Part shown: in pieces, positions 33,564 to 42,872 of the stretch | How the letters are laid out: every line of letters begins with the position of its first letter | Position numbering within the stretch: the stretch's first letter is position 1 | Assembly (NCBI RefSeq): GCF_965232925.1 | Contig: NZ_CBDDRA010000008.1 | Coordinates: forward strand, 1-64,000 | Direction: 5' to 3' | Length of the DNA: 64,000 bases | DNA from: Tumidithrix helvetica | GTDB taxonomy: Bacteria; Cyanobacteriota; Cyanobacteriia; Pseudanabaenales; Pseudanabaenaceae | The notes under the pieces: generated by a model | Seen by the model: only the letters and a program-made list of their open reading frames with translations | Databases searched by the model: none | Told to the model about the DNA's origin: nothing | Made by a program: the position numbers and the translations under genes

Positions 33564-34520
33564 CTATTTGATATTCAAAGCACTTAGAATTTGATCGTCA
33601 ACGGCAAAGTCGATCGCTGACTTATCTCTGCCAGACACCAAATAATCTTGATGGAAAGAAGTTTCTAATCCAGCCAACAGATCGAATTCTGGTTCCCAAT
33701 CGAGATGATCGAGGGCTTTATCTACAGCCGCAAAGAAATGTTGCAAACGGAAAGGGAATGCTTTTTTCTTGCCGAAATCAAAGTCTTTAGGATTGTAATA
33801 AACCAGTTTGACGTCATCCGCAGACTTACCCGCTGCGATCGCGCATTGTTTTGCCAGTCCAGCAAAGGTTACGTAGCGAACATCCGAAATATTATAGATT
33901 TCACCGATCGCTTTTTGATTGCCCAACACTGCTACCATCGCTGCTACCAAGTCTTCCACATGACCGAGTTGGGTGATAAATTGACCGTTTCCCGGAATTG
34001 GAATGGGGCGATCGCGCACAATGCGATCGAAAAACCATGCCTCTAGATCGTTGTAATTTTGAGGGCCATAGATATAGGTGGGACGGATGGAAGTATAAGG
34101 GAAAGCATTTTTTTCATAGACTTCTTTTAAATAAGCTTCGGTGTGCAACTTACCCTTGTGACGGCTCTTTGGATCGACCGCATCGCCTTCAAAATAGGGC
34201 AAAATGTCAGACTCTAAATACACACCTGCCGAACTCATATAAACAAAATGGCGCACTCGATCTTTAAAGATATCGATCAGGGGTTTAGAATCGCTCAATT
34301 CCCGACCGTTATTATCAAAAACGACATCAAACGACTCTTGTGCAAGTTTCTCTTTAAGTTGTTGTGGATCGGTGCGATCGCCAAGAATTACCCGTACATT
34401 TTCGATGGGTGCGGGCTGATTACCTCGATTAAATAAAACGACTTCATGCCCTTGAGATACAAGCGTCTTGGTGAGTGCCACGCCCATAAATCTCGTGCCA
34501 CCCATGATTAGTACTTTCAT
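33564..34520 (-). CDS. CSP41-like NAD-dependent epimerase/dehydratase family protein
   Basis: Atypical short-chain dehydrogenase fold protein of 318 residues closely resembling chloroplast CSP41b (stem-loop RNA-binding protein). Nucleotide site GGTRFMG is at residues 7-13; the segment HFVYMSSAGVYLESD, the Y-x-x-x-K-like AYLKEVYEK region, and RPTYIYGPQNYNDLEAWFFDRI are typical of the plastid family. Plastid CSP41 proteins bind and cut RNA and associate with ribosomes and the RNA polymerase. Whether this protein does so or acts on a sugar nucleotide cannot be told. Single-gene unit. Confidence 0.85.
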   Translation of the reverse strand: MKVLIMGGTRFMGVALTKTLVSQGHEVVLFNRGNQPAPIENVRVILGDRTDPQQLKEKLAQESFDVVFDNNGRELSDSKPLIDIFKDRVRHFVYMSSAGVYLESDILPYFEGDAVDPKSRHKGKLHTEAYLKEVYEKNAFPYTSIRPTYIYGPQNYNDLEAWFFDRIVRDRPIPIPGNGQFITQLGHVEDLVAAMVAVLGNQKAIGEIYNISDVRYVTFAGLAKQCAIAAGKSADDVKLVYYNPKDFDFGKKKAFPFRLQHFFAAVDKALDHLDWEPEFDLLAGLETSFHQDYLVSGRDKSAIDFAVDDQILSALNIK

Positions 34521-34740
34521 ATATTGCGATGTTATAGAGGTTACTGATGAGGAATCTAATTTGTTATTGCTATAGCAATCCTATTTGATTGGTATGGAGG
34601 GGCATATGAGTTGCCCCTAAGATTCTAGGCAGAGAAAAATTTGCTTATGAATCATGCCTGATTGCTATATTCGATTTTAAAGCCTATTCTCAACGCTTCC
34701 TCTCAAGGATTGATGCCAAGATTGGAATTTATGCCGATCG

Positions 34741-34756
34741 AGTGATCTAAGTCACA
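34741..34756. promoter_or_regulatory. candidate CRP-family binding site
   Basis: AGTGATCTAAGTCACA matches the TGTGA-N6-TCACA pattern of CRP-type regulators (SyCRP1 in Synechocystis) at 9 of 10 positions. It lies about 20-25 nt before a possible -10 element near 34770-34776. About two sites this good are expected by chance in 64 kb, so the position before a terminator-bounded unit is the main support. Confidence 0.4.
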
Positions 34757-34836
34757 CAAAGCCATGACCTAGGATACATACAGACCAATAAAAGGTGGAC
34801 TATGCTTAATTCAAGATAAAAAGCGAGTCTCAAGTT

Positions 34837-34926
34837 ATGAGTATCTACAATCTAGCTCTTTACACATTTAGGTTTCTATCCATATCTGTAACTGGTTTGA
34901 TCGTTTTGAATGCGATCGCGCACTAA
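34837..34926 (+). CDS. candidate 29-residue membrane protein
   Basis: A short frame with start ATG and stop TAA that codes for MSIYNLALYTFR..., with one predicted membrane helix at about residues 12-28 and a final His. The size and layout resemble the small single-span subunits of photosynthetic and respiratory complexes, but it matches none of those that I can recall (PetL, PetN, PsaM, Psb30). No clear Shine-Dalgarno site is present, which is not unusual in cyanobacteria. The frame lies in a unit with a candidate regulator site before it and a strong terminator after it. It may also be an accidental frame in a small RNA. Confidence 0.4.
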   Translation: MSIYNLALYTFRFLSISVTGLIVLNAIAH

Positions 34927-35020
34927 CAAAAGCTAACAAAGAAAAATCTGACAAGTCATCTTCTTTGTTAAATACTACAGATTTGCAATAAAAAGATTGA
35001 ATCGAGGGGATTCACTACCA

Positions 35021-35069
35021 ATACTGTCGATCTAACGGGTAAGATCTACTCGATCGACAGTATTTTTTT
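35021..35069 (+). terminator. intrinsic terminator with no annotated gene before it
   Basis: An 11-bp stem (ATACTGTCGAT with ATCGACAGTAT, 21-nt loop) followed by about seven T on the plus strand. The gene to its left in this orientation is over 1.6 kb away, so the terminator most likely ends a short transcript from the same intergenic region. Confidence 0.8.
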
Positions 35070-35122
35070 GCTTGTCATTCTTGCTCGTTAACGTTATAAC
35101 CCACTGAATTCTGACAACTCTA

Positions 35123-36037
35123 TTAAGTCAGGACTTCTGCGATCGTGCTTACGGAGGTTGTCAAACGCTGTTTCGGGGGGATTACGAGCAAATTTTTACC
35201 CGTATTCATGGCGTTCCGAGGTGCCGTCCAAGGTTCCAAGCAGTAAAAATCTTTGCCTTTCACTGTCCAAAACACCAAGGTGGAGAAATCCTGATTCCAT
35301 TCAAGGGTCAGACGAACTTGCCGATCGCGATCGCTTACCGTAGCAACCTGAGCCGACAACTGCTCAAAGGCAATATCAATCTCGTCTTGATTGTAGTCAA
35401 AAGTTCCATCAAAGGCATAGGAAGTACGCGCCTTATCGAAATATTCCTTACTTGGAATCTCAACCTGTAGCTTCTCTTTATCTGTTGCAGCAAAGTATGG
35501 ATGGAACCCAACGGAGAAGGGCATGGGTTCATCCGATAGATTCTCAAACTGCTGCTGAATTGTCAGCCTGTTACCTTGAAGGATGTAAGTAAAGATCGCC
35601 TCAAACTCAAAGGGATAGCCCTCGCGAGTCAAATCGCTACTCCGCAAACTGATACTGAGGCTAGCACCTGTTTCTACGGATTGGGATACCACCTGCCAAG
35701 GTAAATCTCTGGCAAAGCCATGTTGCTTGAGGTTGTAGGTTTCTCCAGCATAGGTATAGGCATTGTCTGGCAAGTTCCCACAAATGGGAAACAGAATGGG
35801 ATTGCCACCACGCACGCTTAATTCGGGATGGGTATAGCGTTCCTCATCCATGTAGAAAACTTCCGTGGTGCGATCGCCTTGTGGAAGCTTCCAACTGGTA
35901 ATAATACCTCCCCTTTCAGGCACAACTTCAACGGTAGTTTTTGCCTGTGTGTCGGAGAGAACATAGGTGAGATATTGTCTTTGTTCTGCGGTTACGGAAA
36001 ACATGAGAAGACCTTTGGGAAGTATGAGCCGCATCAT
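35123..36037 (-). CDS. aldose 1-epimerase family protein
   Basis: A galactose mutarotase-like beta-sandwich protein. The motif HPYFAATDK with its preceding FSVGF and the GGNPILFPICG segment mark the family; the C-terminal glutamate-bearing VFWTVKGKDFYCLEPWTAPRNAMN is typical of a cyanobacterial branch (hexose-6-phosphate or aldose epimerases). A second in-frame ATG at 36004 gives a 293-residue form, MFSVTAEQRQYL..., and is about equally likely. It lies 29 nt after trpG on the same strand, so the two are probably co-transcribed, though no shared pathway is evident. Confidence 0.87.
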   Translation of the reverse strand: MMRLILPKGLLMFSVTAEQRQYLTYVLSDTQAKTTVEVVPERGGIITSWKLPQGDRTTEVFYMDEERYTHPELSVRGGNPILFPICGNLPDNAYTYAGETYNLKQHGFARDLPWQVVSQSVETGASLSISLRSSDLTREGYPFEFEAIFTYILQGNRLTIQQQFENLSDEPMPFSVGFHPYFAATDKEKLQVEIPSKEYFDKARTSYAFDGTFDYNQDEIDIAFEQLSAQVATVSDRDRQVRLTLEWNQDFSTLVFWTVKGKDFYCLEPWTAPRNAMNTGKNLLVIPPKQRLTTSVSTIAEVLT

Positions 36038-36066
36038 ATCATGATGGGGATACGCTAAAATTGGCT

Positions 36067-36654
36067 CTATAATCCCTTCAAGAAATTCCGTAACAAATCT
36101 TTTCCAGAACTCGTTAAGATACTCTCTGGATGGAACTGCACGCCCTGCACGTGGGGATACTGGCGATGCCTTACGCCCATAATGATGTCATCCTCTGTCC
36201 ATGCCGTAATCTCTAGAACATCTGGACAACTAACGCGATCGATCACAAGGCTGTGATAGCGCGTTGCTGTAAATGGATTGCTCAAGCCAGCCAGAACGCC
36301 TGCCCCATTATGATAGATTTGCGAAGTTTTGCCATGCATCAGATAGGGAGCCGATACGACCTCCCCCCCAAAGATCAATCCCATACTTTGATGCCCCAAG
36401 CACACGCCTAAAATGGGTAACGTCGAACCCAATTTCTGAATGATATCCAAAGAGACTCCTGCTTCCTCAGGACGACCAGGTCCAGGCGAAATCACAACGC
36501 CAGCAGGTTTCAGTTGCTCGACCTCAGCGATCGCAATTTCATCATTGCGCTTTACAACCACTTCACCCAAGTGCGGAAACTCAGGCAGCAACTCGCCCAG
36601 ATATTGCACAAGATTATAGGTAAATGAGTCGTAGTTATCAATTACAAGAATCAT
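36067..36654 (-). CDS. trpG: anthranilate/aminodeoxychorismate synthase glutaminase subunit
   Basis: Class I glutamine amidotransferase that hands ammonia to anthranilate synthase (tryptophan) and, in many bacteria, also to aminodeoxychorismate synthase (folate). The start MILVIDNYDSFTYNLVQYLG is the family start; an upstream frame adds eight residues and is less likely. The catalytic Cys is in GVCLGHQSMG, and the His/Glu pair is in QFHPESI. Residues PGPGRPEEAG are the oxyanion segment. It is the first gene before the aldose epimerase gene. Confidence 0.93.
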   Translation of the reverse strand: MILVIDNYDSFTYNLVQYLGELLPEFPHLGEVVVKRNDEIAIAEVEQLKPAGVVISPGPGRPEEAGVSLDIIQKLGSTLPILGVCLGHQSMGLIFGGEVVSAPYLMHGKTSQIYHNGAGVLAGLSNPFTATRYHSLVIDRVSCPDVLEITAWTEDDIIMGVRHRQYPHVQGVQFHPESILTSSGKDLLRNFLKGL

Positions 36655-36880
36655 AGATTTCTTTTTTGAAACATACAAATTATAGCGATTCGCTGTTGGC
36701 TTCGACTTCGCTTAGTCAACGCTTTTTGAAAGCCTTGCAAATTCAGAATTTTGAATGTAATACACATCATTCTTCCGCAGGATATGCTAGCGCAGCATAA
36801 CGCATCGCATTACATCAAGAATATTGAGGCGTGACGACTATCGCAAGAACACATCCACCAAATACTAAGCAAAGACAGAA

Positions 36881-37969
36881 TTACAAGGGACTCAAACCGC
36901 TTTGCTGTAAGAGGTTAAAGGAATCCTTGAAAATCATTACCACACCTAAGCCAAGCAAAAGTACCAGTCCACCTTGCATGACATTCTCTTGAATTTGATC
37001 GGGCAAGGGCTTGCCACCACGTAGTGCCTCAATCAGCAAAAATACCAACTGGCCGCCATCCAGCGCAGGTAGAGGCAAAATATTGATAATGGCAAGATTG
37101 ATGCTAATGATTGCCGTAAAGTCAAACAAACTCGAGGCATCAGACTTGACTAGCTCTGAACCGATCGCGACGATCGCTATCGGACCCGATAGTTGTGAGG
37201 CAGTACTTTGGAAATTGGTCGCCAATTGCTTGAGCCCTTGCACGGTCATCAGGGTTAAGCGTTCAAAGTCTTTTGCCGCAAAAGTTAGAGCCTCACCAAT
37301 GTTACGAATTGGACGACGATAGGGCTTGCCCGTAAAGTCTAATCTCACCCCAATCCGTCCGCTATTGTCTTCGCCTTGAGGCACAACCGTAATTTTGAGC
37401 GTCTTGCCGTCACGATCGACATCCATGTCAACTGGCTTGTTCGCACTTTTGGCGATCAGGCCTTGAAATTGCTCTAGGGTTGTGAGGCTGGTATCAAAGG
37501 TAATGCCATTTGCCGATCGCACGACATCTCCAGTCTGTAACCCTGCGATCGCCGCAGGCGCATCGGGATTTAAAATCTTGGCAACCCTTACCCCTGGCCG
37601 ATCGACCGATCCCACACCGACGCTAATCACCATCAGCATCAAAACCAGATAGGCAAATACAAAGTTAGAAATCACACCCGCACTGATCACGATCGCCCGA
37701 TCTAGGATTGGGCGATTTTTCATCAAATCTGGATCGTCCTCGGGGATTTTACTGTCTTCGTCATTATCGGGAAACCCCACATAACCACCGAGGGGAATTG
37801 CCCTGAGCGCATATTCTGTCTGCTTACCTTGATACTTCCACAGCACTGGCCCGAAGCCAATCGAAAAACGGTTGACATGAATACCCTGTAAACGTGCTGC
37901 TAGAAAATGACCTAGCTCGTGTACCAATATCAAAACAGCTAAAACAGCGATCGCAGGCAGAAATGACAT
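36881..37969 (-). CDS. rseP: RseP-type site-2 membrane metalloprotease
   Basis: Intramembrane zinc protease of family M50 that cleaves membrane-bound anti-sigma factors or other regulators. The start chosen gives MSFLPAIAVLAVLILVHELGH, with the zinc motif HELGH at residues 17-21 inside the first membrane helix. The longer frame (to 38098) adds 43 residues and overlaps the CHAT gene; those residues are not found in the family. One PDZ domain (about 125-200) and the third motif NILPLPALDGG near the C-terminal membrane part are present. It lies 61 nt behind the CHAT gene on the same strand. Confidence 0.93.
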   Translation of the reverse strand: MSFLPAIAVLAVLILVHELGHFLAARLQGIHVNRFSIGFGPVLWKYQGKQTEYALRAIPLGGYVGFPDNDEDSKIPEDDPDLMKNRPILDRAIVISAGVISNFVFAYLVLMLMVISVGVGSVDRPGVRVAKILNPDAPAAIAGLQTGDVVRSANGITFDTSLTTLEQFQGLIAKSANKPVDMDVDRDGKTLKITVVPQGEDNSGRIGVRLDFTGKPYRRPIRNIGEALTFAAKDFERLTLMTVQGLKQLATNFQSTASQLSGPIAIVAIGSELVKSDASSLFDFTAIISINLAIINILPLPALDGGQLVFLLIEALRGGKPLPDQIQENVMQGGLVLLLGLGVVMIFKDSFNLLQQSGLSPL

Positions 37970-38030
37970 AACTAGGTTAAGTTTAGGTAATCTTAAAGCC
38001 CAATCATAACATTGCGCTAAGAAAAACTCT

Positions 38031-39539
38031 TTATAACCAGTTGCCCACCAAAATAAACGAAGACCAGTAATACGGATGTTTGAGGTTAATATCTCCACCC
38101 AATTTGGGCACTGGAATCTCGGAAAGGTTAGGAATCCCTATCACTTTTTTATCTTGAATGCGAACCTTGCCCTCAATTAGCGAAATTTGTGCCTTTTGCA
38201 TGGCGATCGCTTTACTCGTAGCCGTAGGATATTCGCTATAGAAGCTCAGCATCAGAGGCATCGTCCCCGCATCGCTGACCGTCCATAGGGATGCCAGAAC
38301 GCTCTTTACCCCAGACTGAGCCGCCATGCCACTAATACCGAGGTTATTGCCCACAGCGGTTTCGCAGGCGCTCAGCGTTAGCAACTCCAGTTGTGACTGG
38401 CTAAACTTTAATTGAGGGATGTCATTGATGTACAGTCGTTCGTTCCAAAACTGAATGAATGCACCGTCGATTGTATTGCTGACAAACTTGCCATGGGTTG
38501 CCAGATGCACAATGCCATAGGTTTGCTTTTCTTGCTGCGACTGCAGGTTGCTCAACGTAAACGTTTGATTTAGAAACGAACTTCCTTCTAAAACCTTAGA
38601 AATGTTATTGACCTCGACCTCCACACCTGGTAACGCTGAGAATCCCTGTACGGACTCCGTTAGCCCCATCGCCAAAATATTATTCTTGCGGCGATCGCGT
38701 AACTTGAAATTCGCCAATCCCATTGTCGGTACGGTAGCAAGGGCATACTTTTGCACGAGGAATTCCTTGCCATCATGGAGAGCCGCGATCGGAATCACTC
38801 TCAGCGGTCCATCCATCACAAAGATCAGGGTCTTGATTTTTGCTGCTTGAAGATCGTCATCAATCGGTAGAATTAGCCAATTATAGAGCTTTTGGGCTGG
38901 GTCTAAATAGTCATTAGAACTAGCATCGCGAAGGTCATCTCTGAGTTCGCCAATGGTGGGCACGATCGCTGACTCTGCCACACGCACGGTGCGATGAATC
39001 GGCTTGCCTGATGAGGGTACAACCAACAATTCAACCCGATCTGGAAAAATTGTAGGATATACAAGCGCCGTAGCACTATCTGTCATTTTGCTAGCTCGCA
39101 GCAGTTCTATTTGAGCCACATTCAAGCTCATCGGTACGGGATTGAGATTACGATTTGTGTAGGATTTTAAATCTTCACTATAAGAACTTTCTAGGCTATA
39201 AAAAGCATCATCCAGTTGACCCTTATCAAAATATTTGCCAGCTTGTTGATGCATGAAAATCCCTGCTGGCACGCGATTATAGTAATTGCTCAACACACAA
39301 GCAATTAAGCGCGTACATAAAACCGTATCTCCAGAATTCGTGAAGACATCATCATGGAAAAAATACTCTGACCGCGAGCTAGAAGAACTAGAAGAAGAAG
39401 TAGAAGTCGAAGAAGTGGATTGAGCCAATGCGATCGGTGCATTCATAGCTAAGGCTGAAACCAATCCCAGAGCAAATGCCCAACTAGATTTTCGAATGAG
39501 TTTCCAAGGAGAAAATTGATGCGGTGATGTCCGATTCAT
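38031..39539 (-). CDS. exported CHAT domain protein
   Basis: A caspase-like (clan CD) peptidase of the CHAT family with a signal peptide (hydrophobic residues about 19-37, AQS cleavage site). A Ser-rich run (about residues 41-55) follows, then about 100 residues that contain helical pairs, and the CHAT domain from about 155 to the end. The catalytic pair is intact: His349 in VHLATHG and Cys392 in LTLSACETAVG. Many cyanobacterial CHAT proteins are cytoplasmic and joined to TPRs; this one is predicted to be exported and has only weak TPR-like helices. It lies between a porin and rseP, on one strand and close together. Confidence 0.88.
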   Translation of the reverse strand: MNRTSPHQFSPWKLIRKSSWAFALGLVSALAMNAPIALAQSTSSTSTSSSSSSSSRSEYFFHDDVFTNSGDTVLCTRLIACVLSNYYNRVPAGIFMHQQAGKYFDKGQLDDAFYSLESSYSEDLKSYTNRNLNPVPMSLNVAQIELLRASKMTDSATALVYPTIFPDRVELLVVPSSGKPIHRTVRVAESAIVPTIGELRDDLRDASSNDYLDPAQKLYNWLILPIDDDLQAAKIKTLIFVMDGPLRVIPIAALHDGKEFLVQKYALATVPTMGLANFKLRDRRKNNILAMGLTESVQGFSALPGVEVEVNNISKVLEGSSFLNQTFTLSNLQSQQEKQTYGIVHLATHGKFVSNTIDGAFIQFWNERLYINDIPQLKFSQSQLELLTLSACETAVGNNLGISGMAAQSGVKSVLASLWTVSDAGTMPLMLSFYSEYPTATSKAIAMQKAQISLIEGKVRIQDKKVIGIPNLSEIPVPKLGGDINLKHPYYWSSFILVGNWL

Positions 39540-39620
39540 AAGATTTAGAATCCTCTATGTTTAGCTGTTTTGTGATTCTCGATCGATTAAGGGTGCATAA
39601 ACCCATCAGTGAAGTTTCTG

Positions 39621-41690
39621 CTAGAAGGTAAATGTGGTACGGATCGTTCCAATGGTCACTGTATCGCTGTCTGCCGAATGCCCGTTATTAAACAAAAAGA
39701 TGATTCCGGGGGTAATGCTGATATTGTCATTGACCCTATAGCGATAGAACAATTCTACATGGGTCGTACTGGAAGGTTGACCACCAGGAGCACCTGAAAC
39801 TACTCCTGGCAAACCGAGACTACTTGGTAGATTGGAAAATCCATTCAAATTACTGCTGGTAATTTTAGGAGGTTGTCCCACGTAAATTCCACCTAAGTTT
39901 CCGCGTCCAAACAGATCGGGGAAGTTAAGGTAAACCATCCAATTTGTGGTTTCGACAGTTCCAGAAGCACCAGGATCTTGAGCGCTTGATGTTGTATACC
40001 CACCCCAAGTTCCTAAGGTTACATAGGGACTAATCCGCCAATTTAAGGTTGCACCAAAGGCTTCTGTAGTGAATCGGGACAATCCAAAAGCGAGCAAAGA
40101 ATCACCGATATTCGTGCGAAGATTGCCATCATTGGTGTAGGAGTGCAGATAATAGAGCGTGGTATCGACAGTTTCGGCTGGGGTAAGAGCCAACTGCACG
40201 CCAAGCGTGTAGGGACCACCAAACAAGCCAGCGCCTAATGTATTGGGTGTTGCTGTAGCCGCATCGCCAGCTGAGTAAACCGCCTGCAAACTGACGCGAT
40301 CGCCTAGTTGCCAATCAAAGCCTATGCCAGCCCGACCTCCACCTAATCCAAGAATCGGGTTGCGCTGTGCAAATGCGGAAATGGGACCGCGTCCAATACT
40401 TTCCACTCGATTGGGACCTCGGAAGACATTGATTGGATTTACCCCTTCAGTACCCACGATCGCCACGAAATTATCCCCAATCATAAAGCGATAGGATAAA
40501 TCGCTCAAGACAACAGAACCACCTGTATTCGTTTCGTAGCCCAAACGGGTAAAGTTATTGCTAAATGTTGAAGTAGCCGAAGTGGAACCTGTGTCCAGAT
40601 TGCCGATCTGCAAACCCGTGAGCAAGATACTGCGATTGTAAAAGTCAAGCTGCGTCACGAGGTTGAGTTGGACGTTGTAACCAAAGGTAACGTTTTTGCC
40701 ATTATCAGCTTCCAAGAGCGATCGCACGCCATTTCTCGGTGAGAGATCGGGTGTATTTGCAGTTCGTCCTTGAATGCCAAAAACGGCCTGTCCATAGAGT
40801 TTTGTGGTGGGCGAAAACTGTTGCGACTCTAGCTTGGTCACTTTCGCTTCAATCGCATCCACACGTCCTCTGAGCGTAGCTAATTCGGCGGCAAATTCTT
40901 CTTGAAGTTTTTGGACTGCGGCGAGATCTTCCTTGCTGACCTTATCGGCTAGCCCTGCAGCAATAATTTCATTGATTTTGTCCAAACAGGCATTTAAACC
41001 AGCGGCAAACTCATAACGCGTCATGGCGCGTTGACCGCGATAGGTGCGATCGGGATAGCCTGCAATACATCCATAGCGTTCGACCAGAGATTGCAAAGCT
41101 GTAAATGCCCAATCAGTAGGTCGGACATCTGATAATTGGGAAACGGAAGTGACTTGGGCTTTGCGGATGGGTTTGGGCGAGAGGTCGTTAACCTGTTGAA
41201 GAATTAGATTGCGTTCTGACTGTGGAATCTTAGAATTCGATGACAGATCGTTAGATGTAGCAAGTGTTTGCGAATCTACGGTCGCAGGATTCTTAACCTG
41301 TAGGAGTGGGTCGGTCGGAACGATCGTGGAAGGAGTTGCTGGTTGAGATTGCTTCTCTGATTGTTGTGTGGACTTTTCCTGCGATCGCGTTGAAATCTCT
41401 GGTAATCTTTGCTCGGCTAGCTTTAGATTTGCCAACTTCGGATCGGCGATCGCATTCGTTGGTAAAGACTTTGGTAACGGCTTTATAGGATTTGAAATTG
41501 TTGCAGTGATTTCTGGTTTGGCTTCTGCGAATGCTTCAGATTGTCGAACACCCAATAACTCGCCTGTATAAAAACTGCCTGCGTAAATGCCCCAGATCAA
41601 AGCAAAGATCGGTCGACACCGCGATTCCCCATGGAATGTATTTCTTTGCAGCAAATTTTGCCGAATCATTCTAAGTAACAATAAATTCAC
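39621..41690 (-). CDS. SLH-domain porin (OprB-like, iron uptake porin type)
   Basis: Outer-membrane porin of 689 residues. The GTG start has AGGAGG at 7 nt. An unusual N-terminal region of about 180 residues (Pro/Ser/Gln-rich, including a hydrophobic segment near 28-45) precedes an SLH domain (about 196-255: LSDVRPTDWAFTALQSLVERYGCIAGYPDRTYRG) that attaches to peptidoglycan-linked polymer. A coiled coil (about 265-300) leads to the OprB-type beta-barrel, ending in an aromatic residue (TTFTF), as barrels do. Such porins are the major cyanobacterial outer-membrane proteins and pass small solutes. It may be co-transcribed with the CHAT gene 81 nt downstream. Confidence 0.92.
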   Translation of the reverse strand: MNLLLLRMIRQNLLQRNTFHGESRCRPIFALIWGIYAGSFYTGELLGVRQSEAFAEAKPEITATISNPIKPLPKSLPTNAIADPKLANLKLAEQRLPEISTRSQEKSTQQSEKQSQPATPSTIVPTDPLLQVKNPATVDSQTLATSNDLSSNSKIPQSERNLILQQVNDLSPKPIRKAQVTSVSQLSDVRPTDWAFTALQSLVERYGCIAGYPDRTYRGQRAMTRYEFAAGLNACLDKINEIIAAGLADKVSKEDLAAVQKLQEEFAAELATLRGRVDAIEAKVTKLESQQFSPTTKLYGQAVFGIQGRTANTPDLSPRNGVRSLLEADNGKNVTFGYNVQLNLVTQLDFYNRSILLTGLQIGNLDTGSTSATSTFSNNFTRLGYETNTGGSVVLSDLSYRFMIGDNFVAIVGTEGVNPINVFRGPNRVESIGRGPISAFAQRNPILGLGGGRAGIGFDWQLGDRVSLQAVYSAGDAATATPNTLGAGLFGGPYTLGVQLALTPAETVDTTLYYLHSYTNDGNLRTNIGDSLLAFGLSRFTTEAFGATLNWRISPYVTLGTWGGYTTSSAQDPGASGTVETTNWMVYLNFPDLFGRGNLGGIYVGQPPKITSSNLNGFSNLPSSLGLPGVVSGAPGGQPSSTTHVELFYRYRVNDNISITPGIIFLFNNGHSADSDTVTIGTIRTTFTF

Positions 41691-42872
41691 AACTACACCT
41701 CCTCACAAACTAGCGGACAGAAAGACTTATAAGCATCTAGATGTTTCTACTGAGTTTTCCTAATACTAACGATAGACATAAGCCAATGATGTCTCAGAAA
41801 TTATCTAGATTGCCTTTTACAACCGAGCTAATAAACTTAATCTTGATTTTAAGTGGCATTAAAAATCAAGCTAACTTCATAAATTTTAAATCTCATAATC
41901 AAATAATACAATAAGCCAATCCTAGCATTTGATTTGTATATAGATAAACATTTACAAATTTTAGTTCTGTTTGGATTTATGCTTCAAATTAATAGGAATA
42001 ATTTATAAAACTTTTGTGTAGAAAGGAATAGAGACTCAAATATTACACATAGTCAAAATAAGAACCACTGATTTATGTGTATAAAAATTTAATTCCAAAG
42101 TTAGCCAACCATATAACAAATCCTAGATTAGTAAGTTATGGATTCTACGAGTAAGCGTTTAATCACCTAAAATTCTCAGATAATCAACATATACCATGGG
42201 GGCTGACGATTGCAAATAAGATAATGACTGATTTTTAGAGGTTTTTTGTTAAAAAGATATGGCTGTTTGTCGGTAATTTTCTGTTTGTAACTGCTAATTA
42301 AGCGATCTCATTGATTTTACTGAGCACAGAAATCTTTTTATCTCTTTTTAGTCTCAGGATTGAGCGCGCGATGACAAAAGAGCGTTCCATTCGGCAATTC
42401 AACTCTTCGCGTTTAAATGGGAAGTATGGTATTTGTTCCATCTTCTGCCACATTTTTGACTTTCCCATCACTCATATAGCAGATCCAGCGTGAAAAGAGT
42501 TTCAGAGGTTCTCTGAGATGTGGCGAAAGGACTCTGAAGGTCGGGAATAATCACCTCAAGGCAATTGTAAAACCCTCATTTTCTTCTGCTAGCCAAATTC
42601 TTATAATCTCAAACGTGACTTTTGTCATAGCAATATCTATGACCTTAGTCTGATGCTGTTTGCCTGTTCAGCCCCTTAGGATTTCCTCATTGCTCTCAGC
42701 AATTAAAATCATTCGCAATTTCTTAAGATGGTTTTCCCTAAATAACGCCAACTAGGTTTCTTGATATTTTTGGGGATTTGAAAAATTCTTTTCCTTAAAA
42801 TCACTAAAGTAATTTGGTGTAAATTGAAGGTAAGTCAAATTTACCGCAAACCCACTTAACCTAAAATCTAAA
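41691..42872. other. 1.2-kb AT-rich non-coding region
   Basis: The longest gap in the window, between the divergent porin gene and purC. It must hold both promoters. It has no HIP1 site, no long hairpin and only a weak 60-codon frame (42311-42493) with no good start. A GC-richer patch near 42360-42500 might be a small RNA or a gene remnant, but nothing more can be said from sequence alone. Confidence 0.6.

Larger units (their letters stand above)
34521..35122. other. 602-bp intergenic region with candidate small gene
   Basis: The gap contains a candidate plus-strand unit: a CRP-like palindrome (34741-34756), a 29-codon open frame (34837-34926), and a clear intrinsic terminator (35021-35069). 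No gene longer than this is present. The left part (34521-34735) has nothing recognisable. Confidence 0.6.

Noticed and set aside
37970..38098. Overlap of rseP with the CHAT gene
   Set aside because: Arises only if rseP is given a 43-residue extension not found in the family. The start before HELGH removes the overlap.
42152..42166. 15-nt word TAAGCGTTTAATCAC repeated at 43658-43672
   Set aside because: A pair of 15-mers is expected by chance in 64 kb of DNA, and the flanks do not match.
42311..42493. 60-codon plus-strand frame in the gap before purC
   Set aside because: No normal start or ribosome binding site and no recognisable pattern; left as unexplained non-coding DNA.
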